Below the pieces are notes generated by a model. The model saw only the letters and a program-made list of their open reading frames with translations, was not told the origin of the DNA and ran no database searches. Made by a program: the position numbers and the translations under genes. A DNA stretch of 64,000 nt, from contig NC_086251.1 in the NCBI RefSeq assembly GCF_021018805.1, positions 47,004,767-47,068,766 of the forward strand. Reading direction: 5' to 3'. Each line of letters begins with the position of its first letter. The first letter of the stretch is position 1. Positions 55,601-61,485 of the stretch are shown one piece after another. This stretch comes from Prinia subflava. Taxonomy: Eukaryota; Chordata; Aves; Passeriformes; Cisticolidae.

Positions 55601-58226
55601 GTTGAATCTTTCATTTCTATGATAAAGCAGAATAGATGTTTAGAAGCAGCACACAACTTTTAAAATGTGCAACATCTGATTTGCTACCCAGATCATGTTT
55701 TCTTTTGTATCCCACATATAATAAGAGATATTGAGTCTATCTAGAAAAAAAAAATTCTATAACTGAGAACAAAAGGTCCAACTATACAGTGCAACTGCTT
55801 GGAGAAGCATGATTCTTCCTCAATAGTTCTCCTCAGGGAATCTATCTGTCTACACATTGTCAAATTCCTTCCACATTTTCAAAAATGTAAACCAAGTCAC
55901 CCAGTGCACTGGGTAACAACTGCAATTACAGAAACAAAAGAAGTATAAACTCAGCCATACTTTTCTCCAGTGTATACCCGTGGTCTTTTAGCGAGCGTGT
56001 AATTCTTAGCACTGGAACCTTTTCGAAGTGGATCATCAAGGGGTGATTGGTGAGGAGGATCTTCCAGTGGATTCCAGTAACTCTGTTCACACATACCTCG
56101 TAACAAAATTTCTGCAAGTTGTCTCGCTATTGTCTGTAAAAGCAAAAGATAAATATTTTCCCTAGAAATGTTGAATACAAACTCTTTGAAAATGCTCATA
56201 TTTTTTCTAATGAGGACCACTTATATAGAATACATTTTTTTTCTACAACATCCAAAACATCAGGCATGATGCTGTTTAAAAGGTAAAAGTACCCAGTTCA
56301 ATTCTCTAAACACAAAGAAAAACAATGGCAATAACAAGTTTTCAGCTTTATCAGTTAAATCCAGATACTTGAGAAGTCTAAACAACCCAGCGGATCCTAA
56401 GATAATCAATAACCTAAGATGCTCAATAGCCTCTACTGCCTCTCCAGACCTGGAGCAGTTGTGTGCACAGGAGAGACCACAGTGGAGCAGTTGTCCGAAC
56501 TGCAGCCTGCAAAGAGAACCGTGGTGAAAAAAAGGATTATATTCCCTGAATGACCTGCAGCCCAACGGAGGCACCCCATGCTGGAGCAGGGTAAAAGTGT
56601 GAGCAGTAGGGAGCAGCAGAGAGGGACTCATCACAGTGCTCCACCTCTCATGCATCACTGGGAATGGGAGAGTAGGGAGAGGAGGTAAAAGAGAAATCAA
56701 AGACTGAAGTTGGATCTGAGAAAACCACATGGAAGGAAGGTGTTTCAGTTTCTGTCTTTGTTTCTCACCATCCCACCCTCTTTTAAGTGAAAATAAATTA
56801 AGTTTCATTTCCTCCAAGAAGAGCCTGTTTTGCGAGTGATAGTAACTGGTAAGCAAACTCCCTGCCTTTATCTCAGACCTATCTCAGACCTTTTCTAGCT
56901 TATTTCCTCCCGTGTGTTAAGGAAGGGGAGTTTGAGGGCAGCTGGGTGAGCATCTGGAAGCCAGACAAGGTCAACCCACCACATATAGTTGTGTTCTGTG
57001 GGCTGGAGGGGGCTTCTGACAACCCATACTTGAAGGTGCAGGTGTTAGCTACTGTTAAAGCTCAGCAAGAGTCAAACAAGGTTGAAAATCAGCATGAAAA
57101 GTTTTATTTTGACCAACTACTATTGTCACTATATCTTCAACTTACATAAATGTTACTTAAATATTTACATAAATACTTACATAAACATTATTTAATTAAA
57201 TAATACTAATTTTTTTTAAAGCTTTTAAGTCATCTTATAATCCATAAATATCAGATTAATCTTCTCATTAATGTTTCACACACATGCATAGACCCTGCAT
57301 GACTACATATCACAATGATGAAAACGCAAAGATTTTCTATCAGATCTAAATTTGCATCAGAATTGGCAGCATTTCCCAGTAACATTTCCCAAAAACAGAT
57401 ATGTAAGGTTTAAGCCACAGCACGATATGATCTCCATCCTCCACCTTAACTCCTATACTATAATAAGCCCTTCATCTTTTTTATTAAAATTTACAATAAT
57501 ATCCCTCTATTGTTAAATAATTTTAATATATTTACTAGAAAACAGTTATTGAATGAATTAAGAAATCACTTACCTTCCTTACTACCAGTTTGAAAGATTT
57601 AAAGGCCCAATATTAGGAAACTAATCTAGGATATTTTGAAAATAATTACATGACAATAAAAGATACAATCCTCTACTTTTTATTATATAAAAGATTCAAG
57701 ATTCTGACAATGTAAGTAACAAATTTTCATGATTTTGCTTTAATGGTTTTCTTTTACAACTTGACAGCCTTCAACTTAATAGAAACCACACACAAACCAT
57801 GCACTCTGTTCTCACCCCCACTACCTTACAAAAACACGAAACTGTATTGACTCATAAATAGGGCAATTATAATCAAGGTTGAAAGTATGGTCAATCACAG
57901 ACCAGGCAGGTTCTAATTACAACCACAAACAAGAAAAAGGAATCGGGGGGAGACTGGATACCAAACATTCCTCACTTTAATCATTCATTTAAGCCAGGAA
58001 ATGTAACCTTATAAAGTGCTGGATAACAGGTCCCTATCAATATGGTATATATTAACTATTTGTCTCTAACTCATCCACCACATTTATGCTTTCTCTGCCT
58101 ACTGAAATTCAGATGCTACAATAGGAAAGTGGTTTAATATAACTTACCATTCTCAGGTTTTGTGTAGTTCTTGTTTCGACAGCTCTTAGTAACTCTCTAA
58201 ATCTACCAACTCCTCTCGTCAAGTTC
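4401..58226 (-). CDS. TTC7B: TTC7B, partial: 14 internal coding exons of tetratricopeptide repeat protein 7B
   Basis: Seen: fourteen minus-strand exons (58148-58226, 55961-56133, 52666-52729, 47787-47924, 42878-42961, 41608-41712, 40198-40315, 39949-40006, 36371-36443, 34970-35130, 21710-21826, 17522-17619, 7256-7396, 4401-4603) with GT-AG introns and matching phases give 537 uninterrupted codons. Known: TTC7 proteins are all-helical TPR scaffolds that join PI4KA to hyccin (FAM126) and the membrane anchor EFR3, so that PI4P is made at the plasma membrane. By comparison with the human protein recalled from memory, this is about residues 234-770 of 843 and about 95% identical. TTC7B is preferred over TTC7A because stretches such as [20 protein letters not shown] follow TTC7B, while TTC7A diverges strongly there. 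The start codon, N-terminus, last ~73 residues and both UTRs are outside the window. There is no frameshift or internal stop, so the gene looks intact. Confidence 0.96.
5755..5950. repeat. A/C-rich low-complexity tract
   Basis: About 195 nt almost entirely A and C on +, with units such as CCCACAAAAAAA, AAACAAAC, CCAACCAACC and CCAAAA. On the minus strand, and so in the TTC7B transcript, it is G/T(U)-rich with GGTTTT-type units. TTAAAATACAAAAA occurs twice in its left part. Open frames across it are composition artefacts. Confidence 0.85.
6789..6917 (+). repeat. tRNA-Ile-derived SINE with CR1-like tail (TguSINE1-like)
   Basis: The head follows tRNA-Ile: an A-box-like segment (GATTAACTCAAGTGGTTGGAGC), an anticodon-arm-like GGTGCTAGTAAAGTCAAGG and a degraded B-box/acceptor end (CCATCCCCTCATGGATCA). 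The tail GAGTTGGACTTGATCCTTGT, then AATATTCTGTGATTCTA, is a CR1 3' end. Known: TguSINE1 of oscine passerines has this tRNA-Ile/CR1 build. The element is about 130 bp, diverged from the tRNA (anticodon region CTAGTAA rather than CTAATAA), and inserted antisense to TTC7B. Confidence 0.8.
7256..7396 (-). CDS. TTC7B: TTC7B exon B, about residues 656-702
   Basis: 141 nt: two bases (gt) complete Gly, then 46 codons [10 protein letters not shown] to QIWLHA, and one base (g) of an Ala codon. The acceptor is CTTCTGCAG; the donor GTATTG is a poor match to consensus. The split Ala fixes the boundary: it gives LHA-A-EVY, as in the human protein. Helices [16 protein letters not shown] and [12 protein letters not shown] flank a Pro-rich turn (APKQGPLHP). 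One change from recalled human (Ile for Val). Confidence 0.95.
7397..17521 (-). other. TTC7B: TTC7B intron between exons C and B (10125 nt)
   Basis: Long AT-rich intron. I see only a 12-bp tandem duplication at 8605-8628 and an AT-rich ATCT/ATAT-type simple stretch near 16240-16275. The segment at about 13980-14230 is richer in GC and purines than its surroundings but is not recognisable. No coding exon or clear interspersed repeat was found. Confidence 0.8.
8605..8628. repeat. 12-bp perfect tandem duplication
   Basis: GTTAGTCTGAAA occurs twice with no gap. It is a small local duplication with no sign of function. Confidence 0.85.
17522..17619 (-). CDS. TTC7B: TTC7B exon C, about residues 623-655
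   Basis: 98 nt: one base (t) completes Ser (ag|t), then 32 codons [10 protein letters not shown] to PDFSDPET, and one base (g) of a Gly codon. The acceptor is TCATTACAG; the donor is GTAAGA. The composition (Ser, Gly, Asp, Thr, a run of Arg) and absence of a TPR pattern indicate a linker between repeats ([19 protein letters not shown]). One change from recalled human (Ala for Thr). It lies alone between introns of 10.1 and 4.1 kb. Confidence 0.95.
17620..21709 (-). other. TTC7B: TTC7B intron between exons D and C (4090 nt)
   Basis: AT-rich intron with GT-AG ends. Nothing recognisable apart from short T-rich and A/C-rich runs (about 18070-18110 and 18550-18580). Confidence 0.8.
21710..21826 (-). 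CDS. TTC7B: TTC7B exon D, about residues 584-622
   Basis: 117 nt: one base (a) finishes Ile, then 38 codons from [10 protein letters not shown] to SCYNLTNP, and two bases (ag) of a Ser codon. The acceptor is TTCACTAG; the donor is GTAAGA. The exon length is a multiple of three with matching phases, so skipping would keep the frame. It encodes two helices (FTKVKLESL and [20 protein letters not shown]). Three changes from recalled human, all in the first helix. Confidence 0.95.
22872..22915. repeat. 20-bp tandem duplication with 24-bp period
   Basis: The copies GGAACTATATGGATAATTTA (22872-22891) and GGAACTCTATGGATAATTTA (22896-22915) differ at one base and are separated by AGCG. A recent local duplication in an intron. 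Confidence 0.85.
25750..26370 (+). repeat. Ancient, highly diverged CR1-type LINE fragment
   Basis: Follows an old amniote CR1 3' half in order: ACAATACCCCAGTGAGACC, TTTCAAACTGGAGCACCTGC, AGGCTGTAAGGGTGATCCA, a TTTAGTCAGTCTAGCGGAAA segment (usually TTTAGCCTAGCAAAA), TCTATAAATACAG, GGTGGAAATTAGGTCTCC, and CAAATAACCTAACTTCTTAA followed by AAGTTCATG. Many small gaps and substitutions indicate great age. The family was assigned from recalled consensus text, so edges are approximate. Confidence 0.7.
28960..29482 (+). repeat. Ancient, highly diverged CR1-type LINE fragment
   Basis: Recognisable landmarks in order: CTTCTCTGTATAACA, AATATTGTGTGCAGTTCTGGC, a diverged GGAGAACTTGCC segment, ACTGGAAGTTCTCTGGAAGG followed by CATGCTTTAGCTAAAC, and near the end GTCAGGGGGTTTAAGATTTG then CCTCCTGGCTTCAAACT. 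These match the 3' part of old amniote CR1 copies (…GATGATCTAATGGTCCCTTC type end). Strongly decayed. Confidence 0.65.
33795..33845. repeat. Degenerate TATAAAATTAGG tandem repeat
   Basis: Three to four imperfect copies of TATAAAATTA(GG/AG) lie in a row. AT-rich simple repeat with no sign of function. Confidence 0.7.
34746..34781. repeat. Perfect 13-bp inverted repeat (hairpin), 10-nt loop
   Basis: The arm GATGCAACCTCCC (34746-34758) and its exact reverse complement GGGAGGTTGCATC (34769-34781) are separated by TTCCAAAGCA. A third partial copy of the left arm (CCAACCTCCC) follows at about 34786-34795. The flanks do not extend the stem. It lies about 190 bp beyond exon E's donor, in the D-E intron. 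Confidence 0.85.
34970..35130 (-). CDS. TTC7B: TTC7B exon E, about residues 531-583
   Basis: 161 nt: 53 codons, [10 protein letters not shown] to SEYPENF, plus two bases (at) of the next Ile codon. The acceptor is AAATCAG, preceded by a T-rich stretch; the donor is GTGAGT. It holds a complete [19 protein letters not shown], then [20 protein letters not shown] and [10 protein letters not shown] with the canonical Tyr-Pro end. All 53 residues match recalled human. Reading past the donor would falsely give Met instead of Ile as the last residue. Confidence 0.96.
35131..36370 (-). other. TTC7B: TTC7B intron between exons F and E (1240 nt)
   Basis: Short GT-AG intron with a T-rich stretch next to the acceptor. 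No repeat or other feature is recognised. Confidence 0.85.
36371..36443 (-). CDS. TTC7B: TTC7B exon F, about residues 506-530
   Basis: 73 nt: one base (g) completes Arg (ag|g), then 24 codons [24 protein letters not shown]. The acceptor is TTTTTAAG; the donor is [14 protein letters not shown] ends one TPR with the usual Ser-Pro-Thr-Asp boundary, and [16 protein letters not shown] is the first helix of the next. One change from recalled human (Leu for Gln after DH). Confidence 0.95.
36444..39948 (-). other. TTC7B: TTC7B intron between exons G and F (3505 nt)
   Basis: GT-AG intron containing one CR1 fragment at about 38120-38665, inserted antisense to the gene. Otherwise AT-rich with nothing recognised. 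Confidence 0.85.
38120..38665 (+). repeat. CR1 LINE fragment lacking the usual 3' terminus
   Basis: Contains the CR1 reverse-transcriptase C-terminal segment (CCACCTGGAGTACTGTGTCCAG), GGGATTGTTCAGCCTGGAGA, AGGAAGAAATTCTTCACTATGAGGG, CCATCCCTGGCAGTGTTCAAGG, then CCAGGCTGAAGGGGGCTTTGAG. After this the match stops: the GAACTAGATGATC block and the terminal ATTCTATGATTCTATGA repeats are missing, so the 3' end was lost or replaced. Antisense to TTC7B. Confidence 0.9.
39949..40006 (-). CDS. TTC7B: TTC7B exon G (58 nt), about residues 487-505
   Basis: 58 nt: two bases (ca) complete the Ala codon begun in exon H; then 18 codons [18 protein letters not shown], and two bases (ag) of an Arg codon. The acceptor is CCTTTTTAG; the donor is GTGAGT. 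This is the smallest exon in the window and encodes one amphipathic helix linking two TPRs. All visible residues match recalled human. Skipping it would shift the frame. Confidence 0.95.
40007..40197 (-). other. TTC7B: TTC7B intron between exons H and G (191 nt)
   Basis: The shortest intron here, with GTAAGA and CTTTTTAG ends. Its length is not a multiple of three and the exon H frame meets a stop inside it at about 40118, so retention would truncate the protein. Confidence 0.9.
40198..40315 (-). CDS. TTC7B: TTC7B exon H, about residues 448-486
   Basis: 118 nt: 39 codons, [10 protein letters not shown] to LTYSLQATD, plus one base (g) of an Ala codon. The acceptor is ATTTTCAG; the donor is GTAAGA. 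Two helices: [14 protein letters not shown] and the TPR helix [19 protein letters not shown]. About five changes from recalled human, all in the first helix ([14 protein letters not shown]). The intron that follows is only 191 nt, the shortest in the window. Confidence 0.96.
40316..41607 (-). other. TTC7B: TTC7B intron between exons I and H (1292 nt)
   Basis: GT-AG intron, AT-rich, with T-rich and A-rich runs near 40560-40615 and 40860-40875. Nothing else is recognised. Confidence 0.85.
41608..41712 (-). CDS. TTC7B: TTC7B exon I, about residues 413-447
   Basis: 105 nt, 35 codons, [10 protein letters not shown] to MGSLHW. The acceptor is TTAAACAG; the donor is GTAAGC. It contains a clear TPR second helix ending in the Pro-Asp signature ([16 protein letters not shown]), then the start of the next repeat ([12 protein letters not shown]). 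It is 35 of 35 identical to recalled human and in frame at both ends. Confidence 0.96.
41713..42877 (-). other. TTC7B: TTC7B intron between exons J and I (1165 nt)
   Basis: GT-AG intron of unrecognised AT-rich sequence, with no visible repeat. Confidence 0.85.
42878..42961 (-). CDS. TTC7B: TTC7B exon J, about residues 385-412
   Basis: 84 nt, 28 codons, [10 protein letters not shown] to LSLMAAGK. The frame requires the acceptor ATATTTAG ending at 42962. A second TTTAG ends 7 nt inside the exon (42955); using it would shift the frame, so the first was chosen. The donor is GTAAGT. It carries the first helix of a TPR whose second helix is in the next exon (pattern W-x2[12 protein letters not shown]). 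Both ends are on codon boundaries. All residues match recalled human. Confidence 0.94.
42962..47786 (-). other. TTC7B: TTC7B intron between exons K and J (4825 nt)
   Basis: AT-rich intron. It holds an A-rich tract running into six GAA units (45768-45816), an A/C-rich stretch near 46415-46470 and a T/G-rich stretch near 46585-46635. No coding or interspersed repeat is recognised. Confidence 0.8.
45768..45816. repeat. A-rich tract with (GAA)6
   Basis: AAAACAAAACAAAAC-type A-rich sequence passes into six GAA units (45799-45816). The shape resembles the decayed poly(A) tail of a retroposed sequence, but no recognisable body adjoins it. Confidence 0.8.
47787..47924 (-). CDS. TTC7B: TTC7B exon K, about residues 339-384
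   Basis: 138 nt, exactly 46 codons, [10 protein letters not shown] to GQYEMLSE. The acceptor is GTGTTTCAG; the donor GTTTGT is weak (no purine at +3 or +4 as in GTAAGT). Both ends fall on codon boundaries, so the exon could be skipped without a frameshift, although no evidence of skipping is visible. It encodes two TPR-like helices ([20 protein letters not shown], with the Gly-Arg-Arg-Gly turn typical between TPR helices). Two conservative changes from recalled human: Asn for Ser and Ile for Leu in HKNDRIIS. Confidence 0.95.
49660..50759 (+). repeat. CR1 LINE fragment interrupted by a T/G tract
   Basis: Follows CR1 through the last part of the reverse transcriptase (CTCTAGTTGGAGGCCAGGAA, GACACTGATACTGGGCCTGA, CCTCAACAGGCTGGAGGAAC), GGCCACACCTGCAGTTCTGG, TTTTCAGCCTGGAAAAGAC and CAGTGACAGGACTAGAGGCA. 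After a tract at 50437-50572 it continues with GCTGTGAGGGTTAATGGGCA, TACCCAGGGAGGCTGTGG, and the end CAGAAGTCCCTTCC with ATTCTGTGATTCTGT. Frames are broken; no active element. The left edge is approximate. Confidence 0.9.
50437..50572. repeat. T/G low-complexity tract inside the CR1 copy
   Basis: 136 nt: a poly-pyrimidine start (CTTTTTTTTTCTTTTTTCTT), 26 consecutive T, a GGTTTGGTTTGGTTTTGGGG segment (50487-50506), then TTTTG and TTTGG units. It sits where CR1 normally has the short T-rich AACTTCTTCACTGTGAGG segment, and CR1 resumes directly at GCTGTGAGGG. Expansion of that pyrimidine run is the simplest explanation. Confidence 0.85.
50819..50940 (-). repeat. CR1 LINE 3' end, minus orientation
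   Basis: Read on the minus strand it ends in the standard CR1 tail. On + this appears as TCACAGAACCACAGGATGGT, TTGGGTTGGAAGGGACCTTT, AAGATCATCCTGTCATGGGC, AGGGACACTTTCCACCAGAC, then CTCTCCAACCTGGCCTTGA. About 120 bp, 5'-truncated, in the sense direction of TTC7B, with its tail facing the preceding CR1 copy about 60 bp away. Confidence 0.9.
52666..52729 (-). CDS. TTC7B: TTC7B exon L, about residues 317-338
   Basis: 64 nt: one base completes Asn (aa|c), followed by 21 codons [21 protein letters not shown]. The acceptor is TTGAACAG, preceded by a poor pyrimidine tract; the donor is GTAGGT. The Leu-rich run ALLLLLIS is a helix core of the scaffold, not a membrane segment. The residues match the recalled human protein completely. 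The exon is too short to be obvious as an open frame; it was placed by extending the frame from its two neighbours. Confidence 0.93.
52730..55960 (-). other. TTC7B: TTC7B intron between exons M and L (3231 nt)
   Basis: AT-rich GT-AG intron. I see no identifiable repeat or coding segment. Confidence 0.8.
55961..56133 (-). CDS. TTC7B: TTC7B exon M, about residues 260-316
   Basis: 173 nt: 57 codons from [10 protein letters not shown] to RVYTGE, plus two bases (aa) of the next Asn codon. The acceptor is TTTTACAG; the donor GTATGG departs from GTAAGT. The first ~36 residues ([20 protein letters not shown]) form conserved helices with a characteristic Trp-Asn-Pro turn. The second part, around [16 protein letters not shown], is the most divergent segment in the window, about eight differences from recalled human within ~25 residues, and looks like a basic, Ser-rich linker between helices. 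Skipping this exon would shift the frame. Confidence 0.95.
56134..58147 (-). other. TTC7B: TTC7B intron between exons N and M (2014 nt)
   Basis: Contains a GC-richer LTR-like repeat (about 56420-56984) on the opposite strand to the gene, starting roughly 290 bp upstream of exon M. The remainder is AT-rich, with ATTTACATAAA-type near-repeats near 57145-57195. Confidence 0.85.
56420..56984 (+). mobile_element. LTR-like avian interspersed repeat (family not assigned)
   Basis: A GC-richer block resembling a widespread bird repeat I recall without a certain name: repeated GGAGCAG-type units (GACCACAGTGGAGCAG, CATGCTGGAGCAGGG), GAAGGTGTTTCAGTTTCTGT, an AATAAATTAAG segment with a poly(A)-signal-like AATAAA near 56792, GAGCCTGTTTTGCGAGTGAT, AGTAACTGGTAAGCAAACTC, and an end AAGGTCAACCCACC. 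The layout (promoter-like GC block, AATAAA, then a GT-rich end) suits a solitary LTR of an endogenous retrovirus. No internal viral genes are seen. Antisense to TTC7B. Edges and class are uncertain. Confidence 0.5.
58148..58226 (-). CDS. TTC7B: TTC7B exon N (most 5' in window), about residues 234-259
   Basis: 79 nt: one base finishing a Gly codon from the upstream exon, then 26 codons from [10 protein letters not shown] to TQNLRM. The acceptor is TATACAG before the exon and the donor is GTAAGT after it. All 26 residues agree with the human protein as I recall it. It encodes a basic helical segment ([17 protein letters not shown]) early in the TPR array. It ends on a codon boundary and joins the next exon at Thr-Ile-Ala. 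The preceding exon (around DQELGFFLET) was not found to the right, so the upstream intron is longer than 5.7 kb. Confidence 0.95.
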
Positions 58227-58360
58227 CTGTATATAAACATAGAATTTGACAGTATTCCAACTTGGATGAAGTAACACCTTAAAATATTGCTCAATAAAGT
58301 TGTTAAAATCCATGTTACCTTTTTTTTTTCTTTTCATAGCCTCATTGCCTTTCTGTGATA

Positions 58361-58413
58361 CTAGATATAGATATATTGATAGATCGATAGATCAATAGAT
58401 AAATATAGATACA
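58361..58413. repeat. Degenerate GATA-type simple repeat
   Basis: About 53 nt made of GATA, GATC and TAGAT units (CTAGATATAG … ATAGATCGATAG … ATCAATAGAT). An imperfect microsatellite. Confidence 0.8.
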
Positions 58414-61019
58414 TATTCATCTGGGAACCTCACCACTAATTACTGTATTACTATACAACATTCCCTGACAGTTAATTGAAAAAAGAAACATTTTCATGAT
58501 CAGTAGATAGTTCAAGGGAAAGCATGGAAAAAAGTTAGAAGCAACCACCTCAAAAAGAAAAAAGACAAAATGAAGTTGTTCTCATTGTTACAGTCATTTT
58601 AGTCTTCAATTACATTAAGCTTCAAGTATAAACTTTGAAAAAAAATCCATTTTGGCTGCCTCATGGCACCTTAAAATGGGGAGATTACAAATAAAAAAAT
58701 CTTGTAACCCTGAAACCAATACAAAACATAAAAGTTTGAACTCCTTTTCAGAAGGGAAAGAGCACAAACACATTAAGGCCCACAGTCTGGCCAGAAGAGG
58801 ACTGGGGTATCAGTGTTCTGTTCTTGACTCTGACTGGCTTTTCATGTAGATTCTGCAAACCCAAGTTTCTCCATCTACATTTCTTCCATGTCTGCTGCCT
58901 AAACAGCTTTTGCAGAGATTCAAGACCCTCAGAGACATCATTCATACTAACAATTTTAGCAGATCTGATCTTTCTTCTAAAACAATGGATTATATTGAAT
59001 GGTCTTATAGCTTTACTTTTTTCTCATCCCTTTAACAGTTTTTTAAGATTTTATTGTACATAAAAGCAGTTGAGCACATTTTATTTTATATTAATACAAT
59101 TTGTCTTTGAACTGGTGAAAGACTGGGTTAGCTTTTTGCTGTCCTGAACAATTGAATTCTACAATGTGAACACAACAGGACACCCATTTCACTATTTCAA
59201 GTTTGGTTACAAACCAAAATTATTTGATCAAAAGTGTATTTGGTATCAAATGATTGCTTTTACTTCATATGTTGTCTTAAGGTGTGATGTTATGTGCAAG
59301 TTGCATAGCATTTACCTAAGACAGAGCAAAAAGAGACAAGGAACATCACATATTGTGTAAGCTTTCTGTAAGTAAAAGCACTATTGCACTGCACTATAAA
59401 TCTGATGTTAAAACTGCCTTCCTTAGTTCTGCTGTCTTAATTTAAAAGTATGTTTAAAATACTGACTTTTGAACCACAACTCTACAAATTCAAAAAAAGT
59501 CAGCATTTTTATACAGAAACTTTCTTTCAATTCAGTTGCAGAATATCGGAAACTAGTGCTTGATGCAAGAGATCTTGCTATAGGATTGTAGAACTCCTAT
59601 CACTTTACCTAGAGATCTCATTTATTTTACTCTTCAGTGTTCAGCTCTGTTCTGTTTTACATAATAAAGAATTATCAGGATGTTTCAGAAACTTGAGTTT
59701 GCACACATCTTTCACTAGCATGGACATCATCTTCCATCAGCACAAGTTCACCTTCTAAAGTACTTTTACATAAAAGCTCATTTTAAAAGAAGTAGCATTT
59801 CCAATTAACAAAACCTGTATGAGTGCCCGAAAGTTCTGCCAAAGAAAGCCACCAGTTGGCTAAAAAGAAATAATCACCAGTCACAGGAGAAATAAATTTT
59901 TTTTATAAAAAGCCCATGTGCTACAGCAGAGCTTGACCAGAGAGTGACCAGCTAGTACATACTAAACAAAATTCATCTTGTGCAAACATCTGCATGGAAA
60001 CAACTGTGTGAAAAATTACATTACTTTATACATTTCAAACAGGCAGCCTCAGTAGCTGATGACTATTACACCAACTTCATACACTAAGGAAGGACAGAAA
60101 GTCATTCAGCCAGATTTCAAGAAAACCTCCAAACTCATTTGAAGCTGGATACATTCAGCACCTTTGGAAAGCCAAAATACATATCATTCAGTAATACCAC
60201 ATTCCAAATATTTTAGGGAGACAAAACCAGTCCACTGGAATCCCAGCTTTAAGTCCTCTGGTCTGAGTGGGTATTTCTTATGAATGGAGTTCTCTTTCAA
60301 AGATTGTATTGCAAAGTCATAAATGTGTCCTTATAACAAGATTAAAAACAACAACAACAAAAATCCAACAAAGCAGATTCGCCAAAAAACTGAAATGCCC
60401 CCTGCAAAATTGTTGAAAAAGAGTTATAAGCAAGAACTTGTCAGCTTGAAACTTTATTTTCCCAGTGCAGATGAAACACATACTATGTAGTAGAACTTCA
60501 AATCACAATAACTTCATTAAATTTTAGGAATTGGCTTTTTCTCCATATGAAGTTTATGTCTTTTGATGCATTACAAGAACAATAACAAAACACCTTATGA
60601 AAATGCATTCAACTTTCACAAACCCTTGAACATTTCATGACAGGTTGCTTATAGTTACCCATTATACTTTTTTAAGCATCTGCAAGGGATTGAAACTTGT
60701 GACAGAAGTTCTACGGTATCATGGAAAAAGCAGTAAGATTGTACAAGAAAAAAGCAGTTAAATTAGTTTTTGCTTCATAAAGCATTTAACAGTGATCCAC
60801 TGCACACATCAACACAAACACAAAACAGATTTGTCAAGCATCTTCTACATAAAATTTACTAAAAATCAGACCTCAAAACTACAATCTAAATCACCCCAAA
60901 ATTGAGTTAAATGCTTTTAGAGACAAGAAATGAAGCAAAATACACCATGAATAATACGGTAGATCTACACAGCACACTGCTTTTAGCAAAGTACATTTCG
61001 TGTATTTGTTAGCAGTTTG

Positions 61020-61260
61020 TAACACTGAGGAGTGGTGGCTGTCCTGGCTCCTGGTTTTCCCTCCTAGCCTGGGACACAGCTTTTAGTGCTTTTCACTGCC
61101 ATGTGCTTCCACGCCAGCAGCTGGCGCTGTGCTGACTGAGTGCCAGAGCACAAGGGCACATTTAGACAGCAATGTCCCACAGTGTCTGTAAAGGACTTTG
61201 AGATCCCTTCCTTTCACGGGACAAGGCGTTTTAAGGTACATTAGCACTCACTAGGAACAG
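61020..61260 (+). repeat. Possible ancient SINE remnant
   Basis: A GC-richer island ending in GTCTGTAAAGGACTTTGAGA followed by TCCCTTCC and a GACAAGGCGTTTTAAGG segment. This resembles the TGTAAAGCGCTTTGAGATC … AAGCGCTATATAA tail shared by old vertebrate SINEs. The head was not identified, so this is tentative. It could instead be unique GC-rich intron sequence. Confidence 0.3.
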
Positions 61261-61440
61261 ACACGTTTTCAGTGGTTTCTGACAAGACAAAGACAGCCCA
61301 CAGACGGACACTGATAGTTACATACATGTGTGTTTATATGACTGCTCCTGTCAGAACGTGCTCATATCAACTCCTTTGAATTGTATCTTCCTCATTTTTA
61401 AAGATAATTAGAATGGCTGCTGCTTTAAATCTTCAAGAAA

Positions 61441-61485
61441 GAGAAACAACAACAAAAACAAACAAAAAACCAAACAAAAAGCCCT
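61441..61485. repeat. A/C-rich low-complexity tract
   Basis: AACAACAACAAAAACAAACA-type sequence of about 45 nt, similar in kind to the longer tract near 5755-5950. Confidence 0.75.

Noticed and set aside
56260..56856. 198-codon open frame on -, the longest in the window
   Set aside because: It crosses the LTR-like repeat in antisense and ordinary intron at both ends. No known protein is recognised, and the frame is open mainly because the block is GC-rich.
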